Positions 29,697 through 39,600 of a stretch of DNA of 64,000 nt are shown piece by piece. The translations under genes and the position numbers were made by a program. The stretch comes from a virus. Below the pieces are notes generated by a model, which worked only from the letters and a program-made list of their open reading frames with translations, did no database searches and was not told the DNA's origin. Location of the stretch: positions 1 through 64,000 of IMG/VR virus record IMGVR_UViG_3300023179_000041; one strand, given 5' to 3'. Numbering within the stretch: the first letter of the stretch is position 1; each line of letters begins with the position of its first letter.

Positions 29697-30968
29697 ATGG
29701 CTTACGATAGCCGTCTTAAGGAACTTAAGGGTGCACTCAAGGATGTCCTCGCACAGAACGACGCAATCGTCGAACATGTCGAGGCCAATCGCGAAGAGGG
29801 CGGCCCAGAAGTTCAAGTTGAAGCAAAGCATGTCGAGGCGTTCCGTTCGGGACTTGCCAAGGCTCGCGAAATCCGTTCAGAAATTGAAGCCCTTGAGGGC
29901 CTTCAGGAAGTCAAGGCTTGGGCTGCTGGTTCGCAGCCTGCTGCCGCGGCTGCTCCGAAGACTCTCTATGTTCCTGGTGACGAGCGCAAGTCGCTTGGCC
30001 AGCGCTTCATTGATTCTGACGAGTTCAAGAGCATGGGCAATGGCCGCAATGGTTTCACCATGCATGCTCCGTACCAGGTGAAGGACATCTACACCGCACT
30101 GCCGTCGGGTACGCCCGGTGACTTCGGAACTCCGGTTCGCGAAGGCATCGTTGAGCGTGCTAAGCGTGCGATGCGTGTCCGTGACCTTTTCCCGGTTCAG
30201 CAGACAAATACGAACATGATTGAGTTCTTCCGCGTCAGCGGTTTCACGAACAATGCGTCGACAGTCGCAGAGCGCTCGGGTTCGCCCGCAGTGTTCGCTG
30301 CTAAGCCGCAGTCTTCGATGACCGTTGTCGGCGTGCAGTCTCCTGTTCGTACGATTGCCCACTACGAGGTTGCCCACCGCAACGTCCTCGATGATGAGCC
30401 CACCCTGCGTGGCATCATCGACAACGAGTTGCTCTACGGCCTTCGTCTTGTCGAGGATGACCAGATTTTGAACGGTGACGGAACAGGTTCAAACCTGACC
30501 GGCATCCGCGAGACATCGGGCATCCAGACTCAGGCTTGGAGCGCAGGCTCGACTGGCGACACCCGCATCGACGCAATCCGTCGTGCAATCACCAAGTCGT
30601 TGCTCGCGTACTACGAGCCAACGGGCATGATTGTTCACCCGAACGACATGGAAGACCTCGAACTGACCAAGGATGCCTACGACCGTCACCTGATGGTCAT
30701 GTCGGTGTCGATGGGTGCTGAAGCCCGCCTGTGGCGTCTGCCAATGGTTGCCACTCCGGCCATCACCGAGGGCTATGCTCTCGTTGGTTCGTTCGGTATC
30801 GGCGCCACGCTGTACGACCGCATGGAAGGCACAATCCGCGTTGCTGAGCAGCACAGCGACTTCTTCATCCGGAACGCAGTTGCGATTCTGGCCGAAGAGC
30901 GCCTTGCTCTCGCGGTGAAGCGCCCAGAGTCGTTCGTCGAAGTCGAATTCGACGGTGCGCCTGAATGA
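29697..30968 (+). CDS. Major capsid protein (HK97 fold)
   Basis: 423 aa. Residues 1-75 form the helical delta domain usually removed by the prohead protease, followed by an Ala-rich linker. The mature part has the E-loop region and P/A-domain features of the actinophage HK97 group (ALPSGTPGDFGTPVREGIVE; LRLVEDDQILNGDGTGSNLTG; SDFFIRNAVAILAEERLALA). Own strong promoter and ribosome site, more GC-rich codon choice than neighbours as expected for high expression, and a terminator downstream. Confidence 0.93.
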   Translation: MAYDSRLKELKGALKDVLAQNDAIVEHVEANREEGGPEVQVEAKHVEAFRSGLAKAREIRSEIEALEGLQEVKAWAAGSQPAAAAAPKTLYVPGDERKSLGQRFIDSDEFKSMGNGRNGFTMHAPYQVKDIYTALPSGTPGDFGTPVREGIVERAKRAMRVRDLFPVQQTNTNMIEFFRVSGFTNNASTVAERSGSPAVFAAKPQSSMTVVGVQSPVRTIAHYEVAHRNVLDDEPTLRGIIDNELLYGLRLVEDDQILNGDGTGSNLTGIRETSGIQTQAWSAGSTGDTRIDAIRRAITKSLLAYYEPTGMIVHPNDMEDLELTKDAYDRHLMVMSVSMGAEARLWRLPMVATPAITEGYALVGSFGIGATLYDRMEGTIRVAEQHSDFFIRNAVAILAEERLALAVKRPESFVEVEFDGAPE

Positions 30969-30970
30969 TG

Positions 30971-31036
30971 AGCCTTTCGGCTTAGTCCGAGCCCCCGCCC
31001 GAGTCCAGTAATGGACAACGGCGGGGGCTTCGGCTT
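30971..31036 (+). terminator. Terminator after the capsid gene
   Basis: AGCC-TTTC-GGCT (30971-30982) is followed by AGCCCCCGCC/GGCGGGGGCT (30990-30999 and 31020-31029), which encloses GTCCA-GTAA-TGGAC. CTTTT lies shortly after. Confidence 0.75.
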
Positions 31037-31046
31037 TTATGGGGAT

Positions 31047-31577
31047 ATGGCACTAGACAAAGACTTCAATTTTAGGTTTGTTGGATACTACGACACAAGC
31101 CCAATAGACAAAACAATTAGTTCACTCTCTCCCTCTTCATGGGATGCATTTACCTACAGGCAAGACAACATCATTGGGCATCAAGATACACTGACGGTTC
31201 CAATTCTTTTTAATGAACTTCCACAAGCGAAAAAAATAGCGCCTAAGTTTTTTGACACTTTCGCAAATCATTTAAAAGACATAAAAACTTATCTATCCAG
31301 CATCGGACAACACAATGATATTCGCAGAGCAAACCTTGTGCTACTAAAGGCTGGAAAATCAATCGGCAGACACAAGGACGCGACAGAACTATTGAAAGTG
31401 ACAAGGAGATTCCACTTGCCAATCAAAACAGACCCATCATGCACCTTTGAGGTGGATGGAGAAAAGATGCATATCCCAATTGGAGAGATTTGGGAAATAA
31501 ACAATACAGGAAAACTACACAGCGTAAGAAACGATTCACAAATAGACCGCGTGCATTTGATTATTGACGCCTGCTAG
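31047..31577 (+). CDS. Aspartyl/asparaginyl beta-hydroxylase-like dioxygenase
   Basis: 176 aa. H109-x-D111 (GRHKDA), RRFHLP at 120-125, GEIWEINNTGKLHSV (146-160, second iron His 158) and R168 in RVHLIID. These are the family landmarks of Fe/2OG Asp/Asn beta-hydroxylases that act on side chains of proteins. Start at ATG 31047 with GGGGA upstream; the longer reading begins inside the capsid terminator. It is the only enzyme inside the head-connector block, so the capsid or connector proteins are natural candidate substrates. Confidence 0.8.
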   Translation: MALDKDFNFRFVGYYDTSPIDKTISSLSPSSWDAFTYRQDNIIGHQDTLTVPILFNELPQAKKIAPKFFDTFANHLKDIKTYLSSIGQHNDIRRANLVLLKAGKSIGRHKDATELLKVTRRFHLPIKTDPSCTFEVDGEKMHIPIGEIWEINNTGKLHSVRNDSQIDRVHLIIDAC

Positions 31578-31580
31578 GGT
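31572..31580 (+). promoter_or_regulatory. Extended -10, leaderless type
   Basis: TGCTAGGGT overlaps the dioxygenase stop and ends 6 nt before the ATG at 31587. Confidence 0.5.
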
Positions 31581-31586
31581 AATGGC

Positions 31587-31745
31587 ATGACACACGTTAT
31601 TGCACCACGCGATATTTTTGAGACGCAAAATGGGGTTACCGTTCGCGTTCACAGCAAGGGCGACCGCTTGACGGTGGATGAGGCCAAGAAGTACAAAGTT
31701 TTGCCCATCTCAGTTACGTCGTTTGCGAATATTGAAACCAAGTAG
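31587..31745 (+). CDS. 52-aa protein of the connector region
   Basis: Short beta-rich protein: VIAPRDIFETQNGVTVRVHS, then DRLTVDEAKKYKVLP. Small proteins like this in capsid-to-connector gaps of actinophages are sometimes decoration or adaptor pieces, but no family is assigned. The start is supported by the TAnnnT box 6 nt upstream. Confidence 0.6.
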   Translation: MTHVIAPRDIFETQNGVTVRVHSKGDRLTVDEAKKYKVLPISVTSFANIETK

Positions 31746-31749
31746 TCAC

Positions 31750-32148
31750 ATGGAACAGCCAGAGCAAGACGGCTCTGCATCGTATGACTTTGCTGGGGCA
31801 TGGGGGCATCCACATGCCTATGCCCTAATTAAAGCCGCTATCTACAAATTTTTTATGATGAGAGAAGACTTCAACCCAGAAAACCCATACGATTCACTCA
31901 CTTCAAAAATAACCACAACGGGAATGATTCACAGCGCTTTTGAACTTGGTAAAAAAATTGAAGTTCGATATGGCTGGGAGATGCTGGATGATGAAAATAT
32001 CATTATGCATTCCTGCTATGGGTTTGTGGACAAAATTGACGTGAGAATCAATGCCGAAGAAATGGGCTTCATTTTGGACCTAGGTGATGATGATTATGGA
32101 GTATTTGCCTACGACAAGATATTCTGGGTATGCGAGTCCGACAACTAG
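31750..32148 (+). CDS. Hypothetical protein, 132 aa
   Basis: Acidic soluble protein with predicted mixed alpha/beta structure (AWGHPHAYALIKAAIYKFFM; FILDLGDDDYGVFAYDKIFW). No motif recognised. It lies between the 52-aa gene and the first connector. Two longer upstream frames exist but have no start support. Confidence 0.6.
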   Translation: MEQPEQDGSASYDFAGAWGHPHAYALIKAAIYKFFMMREDFNPENPYDSLTSKITTTGMIHSAFELGKKIEVRYGWEMLDDENIIMHSCYGFVDKIDVRINAEEMGFILDLGDDDYGVFAYDKIFWVCESDN

Positions 32149-32176
32149 CCGAATGAAATAATTTTTGAGCCTGGTG

Positions 32177-32182
32177 TATTAT
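32177..32182 (+). promoter_or_regulatory. Leaderless-type -10 box
   Basis: TATTAT ends 7 nt before the ATG at 32190; no Shine-Dalgarno is present. Confidence 0.5.
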
Positions 32183-32189
32183 CGGCCCT

Positions 32190-32750
32190 ATGGCCATTCT
32201 CACTTATGACGACCTTGAGATTTACATGGGCAAAACCTTTACCGATGCCCAGCAGGACGCGGCTATGTCAATCATTGCCGCCCTTGAAGCAGAACTTGAG
32301 TACTACCTAAATAGGCCTCTTGGCGCGCGTTTATATTCAGAAGAAGAACACAAACTTGTTCCAGGACAGCGACAAATATTTTTGCGCCACGCACCGGTTC
32401 AAAGCGTAACGTCTTTTTATGTTGGAATGCCGGGCGAAGAGGTTGAGCAGAATATCGAAGACTTTGACATCTTTCCTTGGGGCATAGATAATATTCGAAT
32501 CGCTGGAACCGGCAACCAAGCACTTGTCACCTACACAGCAGGAATGACATCGAACGATACGATTGCGCTTGAGCGAGTTCTTTACACCGCATCAGCACGA
32601 GAGATGAGCAAGTTCCTTATTGATGCTCAGGGGCTATCCAGACTCAAGGTAGAGGGAAGCGACTACGTCTTTCCGGATGGCGGCGAAGGCGGATTCACAG
32701 AGCGCGAACTTAACTCAGTCAAGCGCTTTAAACGAAGAGTGATTGTGTGA
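32190..32750 (+). CDS. Head-tail connector (adaptor, gp6-like)
   Basis: 186 aa. Begins AILTYDDLEIYMGKTFTDAQ and continues with AALEAELEYYLNRPL, the helical start typical of HK97 gp6-type adaptors, then a beta region (LRHAPVQSVTSFYVG) and a C-terminal helix. It should form the ring that docks on the portal. Position after the capsid and before the other neck genes agrees. Confidence 0.75.
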   Translation: MAILTYDDLEIYMGKTFTDAQQDAAMSIIAALEAELEYYLNRPLGARLYSEEEHKLVPGQRQIFLRHAPVQSVTSFYVGMPGEEVEQNIEDFDIFPWGIDNIRIAGTGNQALVTYTAGMTSNDTIALERVLYTASAREMSKFLIDAQGLSRLKVEGSDYVFPDGGEGGFTERELNSVKRFKRRVIV

Positions 32751-32751
32751 T

Positions 32752-33084
32752 ATGCGTGGGGCAAGAACGCCGATAGTCATTCGCAACATGGTTGCTGGCT
32801 ACGTCAATGAAGCAGAAGGCATTTGGAATAATACAGGGGCCGACACTACTGTTTATGGTTCAGTTCATCAAAGGGCTTCAGAGGAAGTGATGGAGAATAC
32901 AGTTGGGCAATTAAGCGAAAAGAGAAACATAGTTTGTCGACTTCCTTTAAGCGCAAGTGTCACATATGGAGACCAAGTAGTGATTGATAATTTTCATCAA
33001 GTTGTAAATGGCACTTACGAAATAGATTCACTTCTTTATACGCGAACACACATCCGCGCAGAATGCAGAAGGACAATGCGATAA
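32752..33084 (+). CDS. Head closure (stopper) protein candidate
   Basis: 110 aa. Beta-rich with VTYGDQVVIDNFHQVVNGTY and YTRTHIRAECRR, the pattern of small neck stopper proteins of siphoviruses. Start at ATG 32752 two nt after the adaptor stop; a TTG upstream is not needed. Overlaps the next start by 1 nt (TAATG). Confidence 0.6.
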   Translation: MRGARTPIVIRNMVAGYVNEAEGIWNNTGADTTVYGSVHQRASEEVMENTVGQLSEKRNIVCRLPLSASVTYGDQVVIDNFHQVVNGTYEIDSLLYTRTHIRAECRRTMR

Positions 33085-33596
33085 TGGCATCCAAATTGAC
33101 CCCGACGCAAAAACTCTACAAAATTCTTGATACTGTCGAACCAGCAATCAAGAGTATTATTCTTGCCGGCGTATATCAAATGCGCTCCGCGGCAGAAGAT
33201 TTGTCTGTAATCGGGTTTAATGAGACCAAAAGACTTATTCTTCACAGGGGTAGTTATAAAGAATATTTTAAGAATGGCAAGAAAAGAATGTCTTCTGCTC
33301 CGGGAGAACCACCAGCAGCAACGCTTGGCGGAACACTTGAGCCAAGCATTTACAGTAAGGTAATTAGTAAGCCGAATCAAAATCCAGCAATTGCAGAATT
33401 CGGCAGTACTGCCACGTTTGCAAAAGATTTGGAATTTGGGACGACAAGTATCCAGCCTCGCCCGTTTTTGAGGCCAGCAAAAGCAAAAGTGGCAAATGTT
33501 GCTGCATCAACTGTTGCGCGACATCTGAAAATTGCCTATTCGCGAAAAACCCGTTCCCTTAAGGGCACGGTATTTACTCTTGATTTGGATATGTGA
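33084..33596 (+). CDS. HK97 gp10-like tail completion protein
   Basis: 170 aa. Contains APGEPPAATLGGTLEPSIYS, then AEFGSTATFAKDLEFGTT and QPRPFLRPA, the well-known landmarks of the HK97 gp10 / minor tail family. It joins head and tail in siphoviruses. Start chosen at ATG 33084, overlapping the previous stop. Confidence 0.85.
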   Translation: MASKLTPTQKLYKILDTVEPAIKSIILAGVYQMRSAAEDLSVIGFNETKRLILHRGSYKEYFKNGKKRMSSAPGEPPAATLGGTLEPSIYSKVISKPNQNPAIAEFGSTATFAKDLEFGTTSIQPRPFLRPAKAKVANVAASTVARHLKIAYSRKTRSLKGTVFTLDLDM

Positions 33597-33982
33597 TGGC
33601 TTCTATCGGCGGCGCTATCCGGACCGTTTTGGTCAATGATTCTATAACTGGTATATCAAATCGCATATTCAGAGATATTGCCCCTCCAGAAACAGAATAT
33701 CCCTACATCACAATTTTTGATGAACTTGCCAACACTCCAGCCCTTATCGGTGACCAGGTTGTTTTGGCTCGTAATCGAATTGTCCAGGTAAGTCTTTGGC
33801 AAGTGCGTCAATCAGAAAACACCGGCATAATCAACGAAGTCATATCTGCGTTAGACAATGCAACGCTGAATGCAGACAGGTTTGTTTATCGGGTCAGGGT
33901 CAGTGACATAACGAGGACCTTCAATTCTGAGGATGATACGATTTTGCACGCAGTAACCCTTAACGTCATACAAAAGGCATAA
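33596..33982 (+). CDS. Tail terminator-like protein
   Basis: 128 aa. Short N-terminal helix, then PPETEYPYITIFDELANTPA, VQVSLWQ and a terminal strand, the layout of tail terminators (HK97 gp... lambda gpU-type). Placed exactly where such a gene occurs, after gp10-like. Start ATG 33596 shares its first base with the preceding TGA. Assignment from order and pattern. Confidence 0.65.
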   Translation: MASIGGAIRTVLVNDSITGISNRIFRDIAPPETEYPYITIFDELANTPALIGDQVVLARNRIVQVSLWQVRQSENTGIINEVISALDNATLNADRFVYRVRVSDITRTFNSEDDTILHAVTLNVIQKA

Positions 33983-33984
33983 GC

Positions 33985-34662
33985 ATGGCTTTCACACCAA
34001 TTACAGTTACCGGCACCTACCTTGAGAGCGGTAGTGGTGAGCCTGCGAGCGGTCGCATTTCTTTCCTGCTTACTTCCCCGATGAGACAGCCGAGTACCAA
34101 TACGACTATCTCCCCGTCTCAGGTAACTGCCACCCTCGATGAAAACGGGGAATTCTCAGTCATTCTTTATGCGACTAATGACAGCGGAACAGTTCCGCAG
34201 GGCGTGACCTATGAAGTAACAGAACGACTTCGCGGAGCGGCACTAAACAAGTACTTCATTTCTATTGATAAAGATGCCCCTGGCGGGGCCGTCGACCTTG
34301 CTGACCTGGTTCCAAATATCGACCCAGTTGTACAGATTAACTATGCGACAGTTGAATATGTCGATGACGCTGTTGCCGGATTTAACTCTGCAGCCGAGAT
34401 TGGCTTCACCCCAACGTCAGAAATTACATCGACGAATGTGCAAACCGCCATTGAGGAATTGCGAACCCGTTCTAGATATGTCCATAACCAACCGTCAGCA
34501 TCGGATACATGGAATATCACGCACAATATGCGCTTTTACCCGAATGTCAGCATCGTCGACACTGCTCTCAGTAAGGTCGTCGGAGAGGTCACATATCTGT
34601 CAGAAAATGCTTTGACGGTGACCTTCTCACACTCTTTCGCTGGAAAGGCGTATCTTTCATAG
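33985..34662 (+). CDS. Tail fibre/minor tail protein, 225 aa
   Basis: N-terminal Ig-like beta domain (PITVTGTYLESGSGEPASGR; VTATLDENGEFSVILYATND), a middle linker, and a C-terminal domain with VHNQPSASDTWNITHNMRFY and SFAGKAYLS, a recurrent adhesin tip unit in phage tails. It opens the fibre block, directly after the neck genes. Confidence 0.7.
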   Translation: MAFTPITVTGTYLESGSGEPASGRISFLLTSPMRQPSTNTTISPSQVTATLDENGEFSVILYATNDSGTVPQGVTYEVTERLRGAALNKYFISIDKDAPGGAVDLADLVPNIDPVVQINYATVEYVDDAVAGFNSAAEIGFTPTSEITSTNVQTAIEELRTRSRYVHNQPSASDTWNITHNMRFYPNVSIVDTALSKVVGEVTYLSENALTVTFSHSFAGKAYLS

Positions 34663-34685
34663 GAGGAGTCTGGAGGTAGACCGGC

Positions 34686-36143
34686 ATGAAATTCGTAACG
34701 AACTTAAATCTTAATCAGAACGAACTCCAGAACGGTAAGTTTCAGGTCGTCGCGTCCGACCCGAGCACGAACAACTTTGAAGGTCGGCTCATCTATAACT
34801 CAACCGAGAAGACCATTAAATATTTTGATGGTACCTCTTGGAAAAAGGCTCTAATTTCGGTCACTGAAGCAGGTAGCGCTTCTGCAGCCCTTACGGTTAC
34901 TGAGTCCAATGGCGCAATTACACTTACGCCGAATCTTGCCACAACATCAGCCCATGGTGTTATGTCCTATCAGGACAAGGCAAAACTTGATGACGCTACC
35001 GCTGACGCGACTGCTGGGAAATTGGTTATTAGGGACGGAAGCGGAAACTTTAAGTCTGCTACTCCAACTGATTCTGCACATGTTGCAACAAAGGGTTATG
35101 TCGATGCTGCGCGTAGCGGTCTCGACGTCAAGCAATCTGTTCGTGTCGCAACCACTGGTCCGGTAACAATCGCTAACCAACTTGAGGCAGGCGACACCGT
35201 TGACGGAGAAACGCTTGTTGCTGGTGACCGTGTTCTCGTCAAAAACCAAAGCACTGCATCAGAAAACGGAATCTATGTCGTTCAAGCAAGCGGTGCTGCC
35301 GTTAGGGCAACAGACTTTGATTCAAGCGACGAAGTCTCTCCTGGTGCGTTTACGTTTGTTGAAGAGGGTGACGACAACGCCGATAGCGGCTGGGTTGTTA
35401 TCACTGACGGTTCAATCACAGTTGGCTCAACGGCAATCAACTGGGCGCAGTTTTCTGGCGCTGGCCAAATTGTTGCTGGTGATGCCCTGTCCAAAGACGG
35501 CGAAACACTTAACGTAAACGTCGACAACCTCAGCATTGAGGTAAGCGCTGATGCCCTGAGAATTGCAAGTGGCGCTGCCGGGGATGGTCTCTCTGCTTCT
35601 GCTGGCATCCTCTCCGTAAATACAGCAGCCGCTGGCGGTCTAGAGATTTCATCAGACGACCTGCAAATCAAAATTGACCCCAACTACACAGGTCTTGTTA
35701 CTACAACAGATGGTCTTGCCCTTAGCGCATCCGTAGCCGGAGATGGGCTCACATTTGCTGCCGGTGTTTTGAGTCGTGATGCAATTGACCTTGGTCAGGG
35801 TTCAAATGATACAACTGGGACCCTTCCCGTCGACCAAGGCGGTACTGGTGCAACTACTGAGGCGGCAGCAAGAGACAACCTTGCTTACACCCCTCCAAGC
35901 GGCGCGAATACAAGCACACCAACACTGGCGCGCGTGGCAAGTAAAGTTGTTGGCGACGGTGCAGCAACAACATATACTGTGACTCACAATTTTGGAACTC
36001 GCGCGGTTCTTGTACAAGTTTACGATTCTTCTGGTTATGACACGGTCATTGCAGACGTGGTAAGGGCGACAACGGATTCTGTCACGGTTTCCTTTTCTGT
36101 TGCTCCTGCTTCAAACGCATACACAGTCGTCGTTACCGGTTAG
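34686..36143 (+). CDS. Tail fibre protein, 485 aa
   Basis: Starts with a peptide-like base (MKFVTNLNLNQNELQNGKFQ), then beta-rich repeats GDGLSASAGILSVN / GDGLTFAAGVLSRD and the fibre motif LPVDQGGTGATTEAAARDNL seen in many tail fibres. The C-terminus repeats the TYTVTHNFGTRAVLVQVYD tip unit also found in the 225-aa protein. Receptor-contacting or baseplate-attached fibre. GGAGGT precedes the ATG. Confidence 0.8.
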   Translation: MKFVTNLNLNQNELQNGKFQVVASDPSTNNFEGRLIYNSTEKTIKYFDGTSWKKALISVTEAGSASAALTVTESNGAITLTPNLATTSAHGVMSYQDKAKLDDATADATAGKLVIRDGSGNFKSATPTDSAHVATKGYVDAARSGLDVKQSVRVATTGPVTIANQLEAGDTVDGETLVAGDRVLVKNQSTASENGIYVVQASGAAVRATDFDSSDEVSPGAFTFVEEGDDNADSGWVVITDGSITVGSTAINWAQFSGAGQIVAGDALSKDGETLNVNVDNLSIEVSADALRIASGAAGDGLSASAGILSVNTAAAGGLEISSDDLQIKIDPNYTGLVTTTDGLALSASVAGDGLTFAAGVLSRDAIDLGQGSNDTTGTLPVDQGGTGATTEAAARDNLAYTPPSGANTSTPTLARVASKVVGDGAATTYTVTHNFGTRAVLVQVYDSSGYDTVIADVVRATTDSVTVSFSVAPASNAYTVVVTG

Positions 36144-36203
36144 CAATATCCATAGTGCCTTGCGGGGCACGCAGAAACAGAAGACAGTTGAGGCTGTATT
36201 CAC

Positions 36204-36656
36204 ATGACACGATTTGTTGGCACGCCATTACGCGGCATTGAGTTTTCCAGTCCAAGCGACGAATCATTCTCAACGCGCGTAAATCTTGATGCACATGCGA
36301 GAATTCGCATTGATGCTGGCGGGCGGATTACATGGTCTTCTGGTTCGGCCGCTGGCGATACCAATCTTTACCGAACAAGTGCAAACACTCTCTATACAGA
36401 TGACGTATTCCAGGCCGCTCTTGGGTTGGTCACAGTCACATCTCTTGGCGCTCCAGTTTCTTCACTGCCAGATGGGGCGCTTGCGGTTGACACAACCAAC
36501 GACAAATTTTATTTCAGGTCAAACTCTGCTTGGCAAGAAGTTGGCGGTGCAGGTTTGTTATCTGGAGACGTAGATGGTGGTATTCTTTCGCCTGAGATTC
36601 ACGAAGCAGAAGTAACAAATTACGTATTGGTCGGTTTTGATGGAGGAACACTGTAA
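36204..36656 (+). CDS. Short tail fibre-associated protein, 150 aa
   Basis: Beta-rich fragment with [20 protein letters not shown] and [20 protein letters not shown], both typical fibre-repeat phrases. Its stop overlaps the ATG of the giant fibre gene, so it is probably co-translated and may form its attachment base. Confidence 0.65.
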   Translation: MTRFVGTPLRGIEFSSPSDESFSTRVNLDAHARIRIDAGGRITWSSGSAAGDTNLYRTSANTLYTDDVFQAALGLVTVTSLGAPVSSLPDGALAVDTTNDKFYFRSNSAWQEVGGAGLLSGDVDGGILSPEIHEAEVTNYVLVGFDGGTL

Positions 36657-39600
36657 TGGCTGGAGCAAGAATCCAACTAAAGCGCGCTACTGCCTCCTCG
36701 TGGACTAGCAATAACCCGGTTCTTTATGCTGGCGAAATCGGTCTTGAGACCGACACTAATAAGTTCAAGATTGGTGATGGGACAACTGCTTATAACTCCC
36801 TGCCCTACTTCAATGGGAACCTCACTGGCTCAAGCCTAAATGACCTTGCCGACGTCACAATTACATCCGCAGCGAATGGTGACTTCCTTCGATGGAATGG
36901 CACCGCTTGGGTTAATGACGCGGTAAATCTCTCAACCGACACAATCGGCTCCTATGTTGAGTCTTTGGTCGCCGGGACCGGCGTAAGCCTTACAAACAAT
37001 TCCGGCGAAGCCGCAACTCCGACGATTGCAATTGGCCAAAACGTGTCCACTACTGCATCAGTCACGTTTGCCCATGTATCTGCTTCCGTAACAGGAAATG
37101 TTGTCGGTGATTTGACTGGCAATGCAGATACTGCAACCACGCTAGAAACAGCGCGAATCATCGAACTTAGCGGCGATGTTACTGGTTCTGCATCGTTTGA
37201 TGGTTCTTCAAACATCAACATCTCTGTCACATCAAACCCTGACTCAATCACACTTGGAACAGACACAACCGGAAACTATTTGGTCGACCTTGCTGGAGGC
37301 ACTGGGGTAACAATTAACCACACCCCAGGCGAAGGTTCTACTGCATCTGTCTCGATTGGACAGGATGTTTCGACAACTGCATCAGTAACGTTCGACCAAG
37401 TCACAGTCAATGGTCAGACGAATGTCGGTGGACACATTATTCCAGATACCAATGAGGCGTATGACCTTGGTTCTTCTGCATCGCGCTTCCGCGATATTTA
37501 TCTTTCTGGAACAACAATCGACCTTGGTGGAGCAACAATTACAAGTGACGGAACTGATGTTTCTTTCTCTGGCGGCATAAGCGTTGGTGGAAGTGCAAAT
37601 TTTGTTGGTGACCTCACTGGTAATGCCGACACGGCTTCAACGCTTGAAACAGCACGAACTATTTCCCTTGGCGGAGACCTATCCGGTTCTGCATCTTTTG
37701 ACGGTTCAAGCGACATCACAATCACTGCAACAGTTGAACCGAATAGCGTTGCTCTCGGCACGGATACAACTGGAAACTATGTCGTTGATGTTGTTGCCGG
37801 AACAGGTTTGTCGGTTAGCCACACGCAAGGCGAGGGTTCTACTGCATCTGTAGAACTCAACGCAGTTCTCGATGACCTAACTGACGTAAGTGCGTCAACA
37901 GCAAATGTGGACGAATATTTGAAATGGGATGGAAGTGCTTGGGTGCCCGATGTTGTCGAACTTGGCGCACATACGGTTGGCGATTATATGGCAAATGTCG
38001 TTGCCGGTACTGGTGTCACGGTAACCCACACTCAAGCAGAGGGCTCTACGGCAAGCATTGCAATCGGACAGGATGTTTCGACAACCGCAAGTGTCACGTT
38101 TGCGAACCTCACAGTTTCCGGCGACCTCACCGTTAACGGGACAACAACAACACTCAACACGGAAAACCTTCTTGTCGAAGACAACGTAATTGTTCTTAAT
38201 TCAAACGTCACTGGGGCCCCATCTGGAACCGCAGGCATCGAGATTGAGCGTGGGACATCAAGCAATGTTCAATTGCGATGGAATGAAACATCTGACTCGT
38301 GGGAAATCACCGAGGATGGTACGACATACAAGAACATCGCAGTTGGCCAGGATGTTGAAACATCCTCGTCAGTCACGTTTGCACACGTTTCTGCAGATGT
38401 CACTGGAGACTTGACCGGCAATGCCTCTACGGCAACAACACTTGAAACGGCCCGCGCAATATCGCTTGCTGGTGATTTGTCTGGTTCGGCTTCATTTGAT
38501 GGCTCACAAGACGTAACCATTACGGCAACCGTCCAGCCCAACAGCGTGGCGCTCGGTACAGATACGACAGGCAACTATGTTGCCGATGTTGTTGCTGGTA
38601 CTGCAATTACCGTCACCCACACACCTGGTGAGGGCTCTTCTGCTTCAATTGCGCTCAACGCATCACTGAACGACCTTAATGATGTAGTAGTTGGCGCACC
38701 AGCAGAATTCCAGGCCCTTGCCTACGACGGTTCTGGTTGGGTTCCGACTTATACACCGGTTGTTTCCTATGTGCGCAACGCCGAAGCCACAACCATTACA
38801 ACTGGTACGGCTGTCTACCTATTTGGTGGCAATGGTGACCATGCATCGGTCAAGCGTGCAGGGAACGCAAGCGAAGCAACATCATCGAAAACCATAGGTC
38901 TTGTTGGCGCCCCAATCGCGGCAAACCAAAATGGTCCAGTAATTACTCGTGGTTATGTGGACGGAATTGACCTGTCCGCCTATAGCACCGGCGATGTTTT
39001 GTGGCTTGGCGAAAACGGACAAATTACAACCACAAAGCCACAGGCACCTCTACACATCGTGTTCATCGGCGTTGTCGTTCGTGCGACGAACAACGGAATC
39101 GCCTACGTCGCAGTTCAAAACGGTTATGAAGTAAACGAACTGCACGACGTCAAGACAAACGGCAAGGTCGACAAGGACGTCTTGATGTGGAACAGCGCAT
39201 CGGCTGTTTGGGTTAACGACCAAATTAACCTCGGAACCGATACGGTTGGCAACTACGTTCAGAACCTAGTTGCCGGAACTGGCGTTACGCTCACAAATAA
39301 CTCTGGCGAAGGCGCGACTCCGACCGTTGCGATTGGGCAGGATGTTTCTACGAATGCGTCGGTCGTGTTTCACACATTGGAGACAACACACGACCTGACC
39401 ATCGGCGGAAACTTCTACGTCAGCGGCTCAATCGTCACAGAGAACCAGACTTCACTTGAAATCGATGACCCCTTTATCTACCTGAATGGTTCAAGCAGCG
39501 TCTCTAACGTTGACATCGGAATCGCAGGAAATTACAACGACGGCACATACCGACACGCTGGTATTTTCCGTGACGCAACGGATGGAAAGTTCAAGTTCTT

